From Kibdelosporangium philippinense (GTDB taxonomy: Bacteria > Actinomycetota > Actinomycetes > Mycobacteriales > Pseudonocardiaceae), in the NCBI RefSeq assembly GCF_021390435.2, contig NZ_JAJVCN010000001.1:2542001-2606000 (forward strand): a stretch of 64,000 nt of DNA. Direction: 5' to 3'. Made by a program: the position numbers and the translations under genes. Positions 51,290 to 58,966 of the stretch are shown in pieces. Below the pieces are notes generated by a model. The model made no database searches. It worked only from the letters and a program-made list of their open reading frames with translations, and was not told the DNA's origin. Within the stretch, counting starts at the first letter, position 1, and each line of letters opens with the position of its first letter.

Positions 51290-51828
51290 TGACGTTTCTT
51301 GGCGAAAGCACGTACTGGTACCTGGCCCGGGGAAGTGGCCTGGTCTCGCTGGTTCTGTTCACGGTGGCGTTCTCGCTCGGTTTGCTCACCGCAGGCCGGG
51401 TCAGTGGGCGGAGGTGGCCGAGGTTTGTGACGGAGTCGTTGCACCGCAACATCTCCATGGCCTCGCTGATCTTCCTTGCGATCCATGTCGTCTCAATCGT
51501 GCTGGACACCTATGTCTCGATCGGGATCCTCGAAGTGTTCGTCCCGTTCGTTGGCACCTATAACCCGTTGTACCTTGGGCTTGGCGCGATCGCCCTTGAC
51601 CTGATCATCGTTCTGGTGCTTACCGGCGTACTGCGGGCCCGGATGCCCTACCGGGCATGGCGATTGATCCACTGGGCGGCCTATGTCAGCTGGCCGGTTG
51701 CCGTTATCCACACGATCGGAATCGGCACGGACCAGCTCTGGTCGCTGATCACGATCGGCGCCAGCGTGGCCGTGGTCCTCGGCTGCGGGAGCCTGCGGGT
51801 GGTCTCGCTGCGGAGGCGATCCCTGTGA
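51289..51828 (+). CDS. Ferric reductase-like transmembrane protein
   Basis: 179 residues with about five to six membrane helices. The His residues in LHRNISMASLIFLAIHVVS (about 48-66), RLIHWAAYVSWP (about 125) and AVIHTIG (about 139) are placed like the haem ligands of ferric-reductase/YedZ/NOX domains. It should carry electrons across the membrane by two haems. ATG 51289 overlaps the ApbE stop. The NuoF-like gene follows with a GTGA overlap; together they suggest NADH to membrane electron flow. Confidence 0.85.
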   Translation: MTFLGESTYWYLARGSGLVSLVLFTVAFSLGLLTAGRVSGRRWPRFVTESLHRNISMASLIFLAIHVVSIVLDTYVSIGILEVFVPFVGTYNPLYLGLGAIALDLIIVLVLTGVLRARMPYRAWRLIHWAAYVSWPVAVIHTIGIGTDQLWSLITIGASVAVVLGCGSLRVVSLRRRSL

Positions 51829-53081
51829 GTGCACCGGCCCAGCGTTACGACGGCCGTCCACGCCTGCTGTCCAAGCAGGCTCGATCCATCACCGAGCACA
51901 CAAAGGCTGTCGGCCCGTTGCCGACAAGCGTTGTCCCACAACTCATCGACATGATCACGGCGTCGGGCTTACGCGGCCGCGGCGGTGGTTGGTTCCCCAG
52001 TGGACGCAAGATAGCTTCGGTTGCTGGCCGGGACAACCCGTACGTCGTGGTCAACGGGATGGAGAGCGAACCGGCTGCAGGCAAAGACAAACTGCTGCTG
52101 AGGCTTGCCCCGCACCTCGTCCTCGATGGCGCCGAACTTGCCGCGCTCGCGTTGGGCGCTGACCGGATCACGGTGGCGGTCCATCGTGGAACAGGCCTCG
52201 CCAGTCACATGATGAGTGTTATCGCCGACCGTGCCGCGGCCGGCTGGGGCAAGGTCGAGATCGACGTCAGCGAACCGCCGAACTGGTACGTCTCCAGCGA
52301 ATCGACCGCGCTGGCGAGCTTTGTCGGTGGGGGAGAGGCGAAGCCAAAGGCAGACTCCGCACGAGTGTCCGGTGTGCACGGTCGCCCAACGCTCGTGTCC
52401 AATGTGGAAACCTTTGCACATATCGCGCTCATCGCACGCTATGGCCCGAACTGGTTCCGGCAGGCCGGAACGGGCGAAGCGCCAGGGACGGCGTTGTTCA
52501 CTGTGAGCGGTGCGGTCCGGTCGCCTGGAGTGTACGAGCTTCCCCTTGGTGTCACGGGAGAAACGATCCTGCGCGTAGCCAATGGGGTTCGTGAGCCGAT
52601 CTCCGCCTTGCTGCTCGGCGGTTACGGCGGCGCCTGGATCCCGCCGACACAGTTGCATCGCCCGTTCACGCCGGAAGGGCTTGAGCCGCTCAACGCATCG
52701 CTCGGCGCGGGGATCGTGGTGGCCTTGCCAGCCAGGACTTGTGGGCTGTTCGAGACGGTCCGTGTGGCCACGTGGATGTCCGAGCAGACCGCCAAACAGT
52801 GCGGCCCGTGCTTCCGGGGATTACCCGCGATCGCCGAGGATTTCGCGATGATCGCCCGCGACGGATCACGTAAGGCCTATGAACGCCTGAGGTTTCGGCT
52901 TGGCGTGATCGATGGCCGCGGCGCCTGCGCGCATCCTGACGGTGTCGTGAAGTTCATCGATTCGGCCATGAAGACCTTCGCGCTGGACATTCGCAGGCAT
53001 CTGTCCGGGCAGTTGTGCCAGGGCGGGCCGCGCGTCCTGCCGTTACCGGAACTACCGGACGAAAGTGAGGGGTGGCTGTGA
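51825..53081 (+). CDS. NuoF-like NADH-binding/iron-sulphur protein
   Basis: 418 residues. GLRGRGGGWFPSGRK (about 45) is the NADH/FMN-binding loop, VVVNGMESEPAAGKDK (about 70) the FMN segment, an SLBB-like middle (about 225-300), and a C-terminal 4Fe-4S-type part with CGPCFRG (about 326) and a further Cys in GRGACAHPDG. This is the complex I 51-kDa subunit fold used alone. In the operon it would draw electrons from NAD(P)H or feed them from ferredoxin. GTG 51825 overlaps the previous stop. Confidence 0.88.
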   Translation: MSAPAQRYDGRPRLLSKQARSITEHTKAVGPLPTSVVPQLIDMITASGLRGRGGGWFPSGRKIASVAGRDNPYVVVNGMESEPAAGKDKLLLRLAPHLVLDGAELAALALGADRITVAVHRGTGLASHMMSVIADRAAAGWGKVEIDVSEPPNWYVSSESTALASFVGGGEAKPKADSARVSGVHGRPTLVSNVETFAHIALIARYGPNWFRQAGTGEAPGTALFTVSGAVRSPGVYELPLGVTGETILRVANGVREPISALLLGGYGGAWIPPTQLHRPFTPEGLEPLNASLGAGIVVALPARTCGLFETVRVATWMSEQTAKQCGPCFRGLPAIAEDFAMIARDGSRKAYERLRFRLGVIDGRGACAHPDGVVKFIDSAMKTFALDIRRHLSGQLCQGGPRVLPLPELPDESEGWL

Positions 53082-53284
53082 CTGAGCGCCTCAAGGTCGA
53101 CATGATCGCGTGCGACGGGCACGGCGTGTGCGCTGAGCTCGTGCCCGAGTTGATCGGGTTGGACGAGTGGGGCTACCCGATCCTGGCCGACGGGCCCGTC
53201 CCGAAGGAATTGCGCAAGCACGCAAGGAAAGCAGTGTCGCTGTGTCCGAAGATCGCGCTAAGTTTGGCCACAGGTAGGTCGTGA
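53078..53284 (+). CDS. Small ferredoxin
   Basis: 68 residues. Cysteine pattern: CDGHGVC (C-x5-C, about 12-18) and AVSLCPKIAL (CP, about 56), as in 3Fe-4S ferredoxins of actinomycetes that feed P450 enzymes or reductases; no third early Cys is seen. GTG 53078 overlaps the NuoF-like stop as GTGA; GTG 53072 is a less likely start. The TGA stop (53282-53284) is within palindrome copy 5. Confidence 0.87.
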   Translation: MTERLKVDMIACDGHGVCAELVPELIGLDEWGYPILADGPVPKELRKHARKAVSLCPKIALSLATGRS

Positions 53285-53322
53285 GTGGTTAGACGTGTTC
53301 TAACCTTGCTAACCACTCACGA
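53279..53322. repeat. Dispersed CTCGTGAGTG palindrome, copy 5
   Basis: A 14-bp perfect stem (53279-53292 with 53309-53322) with GTTCTAAC in the centre, so the loop is inverted relative to the four other copies. It supplies the TGA of the ferredoxin gene and the TAG of rhaB (53309-53311, minus strand), two convergent genes, and fills the whole gap between them. Confidence 0.88.
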
Positions 53323-54670
53323 GTCTTTGTGCGGCTGCTTGCCAGGGAGTGCGGGATCCCTTGGGTAAATAGGTGGCGAATGGCGGGGTTGGGGAGGCGC
53401 GGAATCCCGCGGTCCGTGCTTGGACCAGGATGTTGCCCAGCGAGCTGGCTTCGACTGGCCCCGCGTGCACCGGAATCCCGCACGCATCAGCGGTCAACTG
53501 GCACAACAGGGCGTTCTTGGCGCCACCGCCGACGAGGTGAACGACGTCGATCTCCCGGTCGGCCAGGCGCTGCGCGGTGTGCAAGGCAGAAGCGTGCGAC
53601 AACGCCAGCGATTCCATGATTGTCCGGACGACAGCGGCCGGAGATGACGGCACCGCCTGGGAAGTCTTCGTGCAATACGAGGCGATCCGGGCAGGCATGT
53701 CGCCGGGTGCGAAGAACAGTGGATCATTGGGGTCGACAACAGCCGTCAACGCAGGCTCGCTGGCGGCAGCCGTCAACAGTGGCTCAAGCGAAATCGCCCA
53801 CGACCGCAACGACTCGTTGAGCAGCCATAAACCCATGGTGTTGCGTAGGAACCTGACCGTACCGTCCACTCCGGATTCGTTGGTGAAGTTGGCTTGCTGT
53901 GCGGCCGGAGTCAGCACGGGCGTGTCAAGCTTCAGGCCCACCAAAGACCAAGTCCCACAGGAGATATAGGCCGATCGTGAACTGGCGAACGGGACCGCGG
54001 TCACCGCGGAAGCCGTGTCATGGGACCCGACGGCGACAACCTGTGTCGAGCCAAAAAGTCCACTGTGGTCGCCAGGTTGGCGCAAGGGCGGCAGTAAGGA
54101 CGAAGGAAGGCCTATCCGGGAGACAATGTCAGAGGACCACTGTCGGGTCGTGGCGTCGAGCAGACCGGTCGTGGAGGCGATCGTGACCTCCGCGCCGATC
54201 TCCCCGGTGAGCCAGTACGTGATCAGGTCGGGCAGCATCAGCATCGTGTGCCCGGCCAAGCGCTCGGGCGGTTCGGACATCAGCTGGTAGATCGTGTTGA
54301 ACGGCATGTGCTGCAAGCCGGTGATGCGATAGTGCTCGTCATCGGAAATCAGCGCACGAACCTGGGAATCGACCCCCTCGACCCTTGGATCCCGGTAACA
54401 CCGGACGTCGCCATCCAATGAACCAGAGGAATCGATGAGACCGTAGTCGAGGGCCCACGAATCGATGCCGATCGACAGCGGCGACACCGACCGCAAAGCG
54501 TCCAGCACCTCGTGATGGATCGCCTGTACGTCCCATCGGAGCCCGCCGCCGGGGCGGGGCCGAGGGCCGGTCGCGAACCGGCGAAGCTCGGTCAGGGAGA
54601 CCTGGCCGTCGGAGACTTCGCCGAGCATCACTCGGCCGCTGCTTCCGCCGAGGTCGATGGCGACGAACAT
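53309..54670 (-). CDS. rhaB: Rhamnulokinase
   Basis: 453 residues, FGGY carbohydrate kinase family. AIDLGGSSGRVMLG (about 4-17) is the phosphate-1 loop, GIDSWALDYGLID (about 70) and HDTASAVTAVP (about 215) follow, then GGGAKNALLCQLTADACG (about 385) as the adenosine-site motif. It phosphorylates L-rhamnulose to rhamnulose-1-phosphate with ATP. The start shares bases with the rhaD stop (TGATG). It is the third gene of the rhamnose operon. Its TAG stop lies in palindrome copy 5. Confidence 0.92.
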   Translation of the reverse strand: MFVAIDLGGSSGRVMLGEVSDGQVSLTELRRFATGPRPRPGGGLRWDVQAIHHEVLDALRSVSPLSIGIDSWALDYGLIDSSGSLDGDVRCYRDPRVEGVDSQVRALISDDEHYRITGLQHMPFNTIYQLMSEPPERLAGHTMLMLPDLITYWLTGEIGAEVTIASTTGLLDATTRQWSSDIVSRIGLPSSLLPPLRQPGDHSGLFGSTQVVAVGSHDTASAVTAVPFASSRSAYISCGTWSLVGLKLDTPVLTPAAQQANFTNESGVDGTVRFLRNTMGLWLLNESLRSWAISLEPLLTAAASEPALTAVVDPNDPLFFAPGDMPARIASYCTKTSQAVPSSPAAVVRTIMESLALSHASALHTAQRLADREIDVVHLVGGGAKNALLCQLTADACGIPVHAGPVEASSLGNILVQARTAGFRASPTPPFATYLPKGSRTPWQAAAQRLVSG

Positions 54671-56700
54671 CAGCGCAGGAAGGCCGCGGCTACTCCGGCG
54701 TCAACCGGAATGTGCAGGCCTGTCGTATGCGACAAGTCCCCGGCAGTCAACGCGAACACGGCATTGGCCACGTGCACAGGCAGCACCTCACGCTTCAATA
54801 TCGTCCGCTGGGCGTAGTACTCGCCGAGTTTCTCCTCGGGCACGCCGTAAACCGCCGCGCGCTGGGCGCCCCAGCCGGAGGCGAAAATCCCGGAGCCTTG
54901 CACGACCCCGTCCGGATTGACCCCGTTCACCCGGATGCCATGGGCCCCAAGCTCAGCAGCCAGCAACCGGACTTGGTGGGCTTGATCGGCCTTGGTAGCG
55001 CTGTAAGCGATGTTGTTCGGCCCGGCGAAAACGGAGTTTTTGCTGACGACATATACGATGTCACCACCCATACCTTGGGCGATCATCACACGGGCGGCCT
55101 CCCGTGACACCAGGAATGACCCACGGGCCATCACGTCGTGCTGCCGATCCCAGTCCTCGACCGTCGTGTCCAACAAGGACTTCGACACCGACAACCCGGC
55201 GTTGTTCACGATCAGATCCACGCCACCATAAGCCAAACAAGCCTCGGCGACCGCGGAGACCACATCGGACTCCGAAGTGACATCAGCGGCGACAGCGGTT
55301 CCGCCGATCTCCGAGGCCACAGTGGACGCTGAGGACGGGTCACGGTCGGCGACCACAACACAAGCGCCCTCGGCAGCCAGTCGATGTGCGATGGCCTTGC
55401 CGATGCCGGATCCGCCGCCTGTGACCAGTGCGATCCGGGTCGCCAATGGCTTCGGCGGCGGCATACGGCGCAGCTTGGCTTCTTCCAGCTTCCAGTACTC
55501 GATCCGGAACTTCTCCGATTCCGGGATGGGGGAGTAGCGCGACACGGACTCGGCGCCACGCATCACGTTGATGGCATTGACATAGAACTCACCAGCTACG
55601 CGTGCGGTCTGCTTGTCCCGTCCGAAGCTGAACATCCCAACGCCCGGGATCAGGAATATCGCGGGGTCAGCACCGCGCATCGGAGGCGAGTCAGGCAATG
55701 CGTGCCGCTGGTAGTAGGCTGAATAGTCGGCACGGTACTGCGCGTGCAACTCCTCAAGCCGCGCGATGGCGGACTCCAGCGAGGTCGGCAGCATGTCCAA
55801 GACCAAAGGCGCGATCTTCGTACGCAGGAAGTGGTCAGGACAGGACGTTCCCAGTGCCGCCAATCGCGGATGTTCGGCTCTGGCAAGGAAATCAAGCACC
55901 TTGGGACTGTCGGTGAAATGCCCGATTTGCCGATTGTCGGTCGACGCGAGCCGTCGTAACACGGGGAACAACGCGGCCGCGCGGGCTCGCCGGTCGGGCA
56001 AAGTGTCGTAGATGACCGGGCCGAATGGCTCGGGTTTTCCGTGCTCTGCCAGGTACTTCGAGGCGGTCTTGATGATCTCCAGGGAATTGGCCGCGCACTC
56101 GTCGCTGGTCGAACCCCAAGCCGTGATGCCATGACCGCCGAGAATGCACCCAATCGCCAACGGGTTGCCCGCTTTGATCGCGGCGATGTCCAGGCCCAGT
56201 TGGAAACCTGGCCGTCGCCACGGCACCCAAGCCACGCGATCGCCGAAGATCTCGCGGGTCAGTTCTGGGCCATCCACCGCCGTGGCCAGCGCGATCCCCG
56301 AGTCCGGATGCAAGTGATCCACATGGGCCGCGTCAACAAGGCCATGCATAGCGGTATCGATACTCGGTGCGGCGCCACTCCGGCCGTGCAAGCAGTAGTC
56401 GAACGCCGTGACCATTTCATCTTCCCGGTCCACCCCGGGATACACGTCGACCAATGAGCGCAACCGATCCAGCCGCAACACAGCCAATCCGGAAGCTGTC
56501 AAAGTGGCGAGGTCGCCGCCAGACCCCTTGACCCACATCAGTTCTACCGGCGATCCCGTCGCGGGATCGAGCGCAGTTGCTTTGGCAGAAACGTTTCCGC
56601 CCGCGTAGTTGGTGTTACGCCGGTCAGCGCCCAGTGCGTGCGCCCTGGCGAGTAGCTCCTCCACCTCACGCTCCCCAACCGGCAGCCGATCCACCAACAC
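54670..56700 (-). CDS. rhaD: Bifunctional rhamnulose-1-phosphate aldolase/short-chain dehydrogenase
   Basis: 676 residues. The N-terminal half (about 1-420) is a class II aldolase/adducin domain with NTNYAGGNVSAK, HVDHLHPDSGIALA (zinc His residues) and GCILGGHGITAWG. The C-terminal half (about 425-676) is an SDR with TGGGSGIGKAIAHR, NNAG and YSATK. It splits rhamnulose-1-phosphate to dihydroxyacetone phosphate and lactaldehyde, which the SDR oxidises. GTG 56700 starts close to homology (the longer frame is not). It overlaps rhaI by 35 bp and rhaB by one base. Confidence 0.9.
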   Translation of the reverse strand: MLVDRLPVGEREVEELLARAHALGADRRNTNYAGGNVSAKATALDPATGSPVELMWVKGSGGDLATLTASGLAVLRLDRLRSLVDVYPGVDREDEMVTAFDYCLHGRSGAAPSIDTAMHGLVDAAHVDHLHPDSGIALATAVDGPELTREIFGDRVAWVPWRRPGFQLGLDIAAIKAGNPLAIGCILGGHGITAWGSTSDECAANSLEIIKTASKYLAEHGKPEPFGPVIYDTLPDRRARAAALFPVLRRLASTDNRQIGHFTDSPKVLDFLARAEHPRLAALGTSCPDHFLRTKIAPLVLDMLPTSLESAIARLEELHAQYRADYSAYYQRHALPDSPPMRGADPAIFLIPGVGMFSFGRDKQTARVAGEFYVNAINVMRGAESVSRYSPIPESEKFRIEYWKLEEAKLRRMPPPKPLATRIALVTGGGSGIGKAIAHRLAAEGACVVVADRDPSSASTVASEIGGTAVAADVTSESDVVSAVAEACLAYGGVDLIVNNAGLSVSKSLLDTTVEDWDRQHDVMARGSFLVSREAARVMIAQGMGGDIVYVVSKNSVFAGPNNIAYSATKADQAHQVRLLAAELGAHGIRVNGVNPDGVVQGSGIFASGWGAQRAAVYGVPEEKLGEYYAQRTILKREVLPVHVANAVFALTAGDLSHTTGLHIPVDAGVAAAFLR

Positions 56701-57832
56701 GTTCCGCCGCGATCTTCTCCTGATGCCCGGATCGCCGGTACGCTCCAACGGGATCCGGGTCGATTCCCATATCCTCACGCACGGAAGCGAGCAACGGCCG
56801 GACATCGGTGTTGAAGGCGTCCATCAGCACCGCGTTCGCGCCCAACACGTCACCGTCTACCTGGGACTGACGAAGCGCGTCCGCGTCCACAAGCAACGCC
56901 TTGGCCGTGGCATCCTGGACGTTGAGCACGGACCGGATCAAGGCCGGGATCTTTGGCTCGATGTTGTGGCACTGGTCGAGCATGAACGCGACTCCGGACG
57001 TCTGCGAAAGGCCGCCGCCGAGTACGACCTCGGTCATGATCCGGAACAGCTGGAACGGGTCAGCCGAGCCGACCATCAGATCATCGTCGGCGTAGAACCG
57101 CGAGTTGAAATGGAACCCGCCCAATCGCGCGCGGTACAGCAGGAACGCCACGATGAACTCGATGTTCGTGCCCGGCGCGTGATGCCCGGTGTCCACGAGA
57201 ACCCGCGCCCGTGGGCCAAGATCGACACAGTGGGCGTAGCTCGTTCCCCAGTCCGGCACGTCCGTGCTGTAGAACGCGGGCTCGAAAAGCTTGTACTCAA
57301 GCAACATCCGCTGGTCGCCGGTCAGCCGGGCGTAGACGTCACGCAGTGCTTCGGAAAGCCGGTCCTGGCGCGCGGTGATCGAGTCCTGCCCTGGGTAGTT
57401 CGTGCCGTCGGCGAACCACAGCGATAGATCACGCGAACCGGTCGCGTCCATGATGTCCACACATTCCAGCAAATGCGTCAAGGCTTTGCGGCGGACGGCG
57501 GAGTCTGGGTTGCACACGCTGCCGAGCCGGTATTCGTCCTCCTGGAAGACGTTCGGGTTGATCGCACCGAGGCTGATGCCGCGATCACGGGCGTGCGCCG
57601 CCAGGGCGGCGTAGTCATCCACCTTGTCCCACGGGATGTGCAGGGCCACGCTTGGCGCGACGCCGGTGAACCGGTGGACGGTTGCGGCGTCGTCGACCTT
57701 CTCGTATGCGTTGCGTGGCACGCCTTCCTGCGCGAAAACCTTGAATCGCGTGCCTGAGTTGCCGTACGCCCATGACGGGGTCTCGATGTGTTGCGTGCGC
57801 AACGCGGCACGCACAGCCTGACTGTCAGCCAT
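56666..57832 (-). CDS. rhaI: L-rhamnose isomerase
   Basis: 388 residues. It belongs to the TIM-barrel sugar isomerase family: PSWAYGNSGTRFKVF at the start, LWFADGTNYPGQDS (about 160), LLEYKLFEPAFYSTD (about 198), VLVDTGHHAPGTNIE (about 232, metal and substrate residues) and FHFNSRFYADDDLM (about 258). It converts L-rhamnose to L-rhamnulose, the first step of the operon. ATG 57832 is preferred: 17 bp upstream is a perfect LacI-type operator, which the longer frame would enclose. Confidence 0.9.
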   Translation of the reverse strand: MADSQAVRAALRTQHIETPSWAYGNSGTRFKVFAQEGVPRNAYEKVDDAATVHRFTGVAPSVALHIPWDKVDDYAALAAHARDRGISLGAINPNVFQEDEYRLGSVCNPDSAVRRKALTHLLECVDIMDATGSRDLSLWFADGTNYPGQDSITARQDRLSEALRDVYARLTGDQRMLLEYKLFEPAFYSTDVPDWGTSYAHCVDLGPRARVLVDTGHHAPGTNIEFIVAFLLYRARLGGFHFNSRFYADDDLMVGSADPFQLFRIMTEVVLGGGLSQTSGVAFMLDQCHNIEPKIPALIRSVLNVQDATAKALLVDADALRQSQVDGDVLGANAVLMDAFNTDVRPLLASVREDMGIDPDPVGAYRRSGHQEKIAAERVGGSAAGWGA

Positions 57833-57848
57833 CCGCCCTCCGATGCGC

Positions 57849-57860
57849 TGAAACGTTTCA
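57849..57860. promoter_or_regulatory. LacI-family operator of the rhamnose operon
   Basis: TGAAACGTTTCA is a perfect 12-bp palindrome with the central CG typical of LacI-family sites. It lies 17 bp before rhaI, in the divergent promoter region shared with the LacI gene. Confidence 0.88.
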
Positions 57861-57917
57861 CCAACGTAACCCGGTGCCTGTCGAAGCGTCAAGATGCCTG
57901 GTGGCGGACGGATCGGT

Positions 57918-57929
57918 TGATACGATTCA
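57918..57929. promoter_or_regulatory. Possible second LacI-family operator
   Basis: TGATACGATTCA matches the first operator at 9 of 12 positions and keeps the central CG. It lies 5 bp before the LacI ATG and may serve autoregulation or looping with the first site 69 bp away. Weaker evidence than for the first site. Confidence 0.5.
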
Positions 57930-57933
57930 GCCC

Positions 57934-58935
57934 ATGGCGCCGAGTATCAAGGATGTCGCCGTCCGGGCCGGGGTGTCGATCGGCACGGTGTCCAATGTGC
58001 TCAACCGGCCGGACAAGGTCGCTGAGACGACGCGGGATCAGGTGCTCGCCGCGATCGCCGAGCTGGGCTTCGTGCGCAACTCCTCGGCCGCGCAGCTACG
58101 GGCGGGCACCAGCCGGTCGCTTGGTCTGATCGTGCTGGACATGGCGAACCCGTTCTTCCACGACGTGGCCAAGGGCGTCGAGGATGTGGCGACCGAGCTT
58201 GGCTACGCGGTCGTGCTGTGCAACTCCGACGAGCAGGCTGGGCGCGAGGACCGCTACCTGCAGGTGCTGGAGGAACAGCGGGTCAGGGGAGTGTTGATCA
58301 CGCCGGTCGAGGTCAGCTCGGAACGGCTGGACGTCCTGCGTAAACGCGGCACGCCGACGGTGTTGGTCGACCGGCACGACCCGAGGGTCAACTGCTGCTC
58401 GGTCGCGGTGGACGACGTGGCGGGTGGTCAGCTCGCCGGAACCCACCTGCTGGCGAAGGGGCACGAGCGGATCGCGTTCTTCAGCGGGCCATTAGGGATC
58501 CAGCAGTGCGCCGATCGTCTGGAAGGGTTGCGTAACGCCGTGGCCGATGCGGGCCGCGATCCCGGCACGGCGATCGACGTGATCGAACTGCCCGCGTTGA
58601 AAGCCAGAATCTCCTACCAGGCGGCCCGTGAGCTCTTCGAGCGGACAACGGATGTGACGGCTGCCTTCTGCGCCAACGATTTGCTCGCCCTCGGCTTGCT
58701 GCGCGCCGCGGTGAGTACCGGCCGCCGCGTTCCCGCCGACATCGCGATCATGGGATACGACGACATCGAATTCGCTGCCGACGCGGCGGTTCCGCTGTCC
58801 TCGATCCGGCAGCCGACGATCCAAATTGGACGAAACGCGGCCCAGTTGTTGCTTGAGGAGTGCGACTATCCGGACACGCACACGCATCAGCAGGTGATGT
58901 TCCGGCCGGAATTGACAGTGCGAGAGTCAACTTGA
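57934..58935 (+). CDS. LacI-family transcriptional regulator of rhamnose genes
   Basis: 333 residues. The DNA-binding helix-turn-helix with IKDVAVRAGVSIGTVSNVLN (about 5-24) and hinge helix (SSAAQLRAGTS) are typical. The periplasmic-binding-like domain (about 60-333) should bind L-rhamnose or a derivative: GLIVLDMANPFFHDVAKGVED and FCANDLLALGLL are present. It is divergent from rhaI and probably represses it at TGAAACGTTTCA. ATG 57934. Confidence 0.92.
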   Translation: MAPSIKDVAVRAGVSIGTVSNVLNRPDKVAETTRDQVLAAIAELGFVRNSSAAQLRAGTSRSLGLIVLDMANPFFHDVAKGVEDVATELGYAVVLCNSDEQAGREDRYLQVLEEQRVRGVLITPVEVSSERLDVLRKRGTPTVLVDRHDPRVNCCSVAVDDVAGGQLAGTHLLAKGHERIAFFSGPLGIQQCADRLEGLRNAVADAGRDPGTAIDVIELPALKARISYQAARELFERTTDVTAAFCANDLLALGLLRAAVSTGRRVPADIAIMGYDDIEFAADAAVPLSSIRQPTIQIGRNAAQLLLEECDYPDTHTHQQVMFRPELTVREST

Positions 58936-58966
58936 CGCTGTCGCGAATCGAGGCCAGTGTGGCGGC

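Noticed and set aside
8060..55330. Frequent TCCACTGTGG-like words at several places
   Set aside because: They fall in many frames and genes without fixed context; this looks like a genome-wide word preference or codon use, not a feature that can be supported here.
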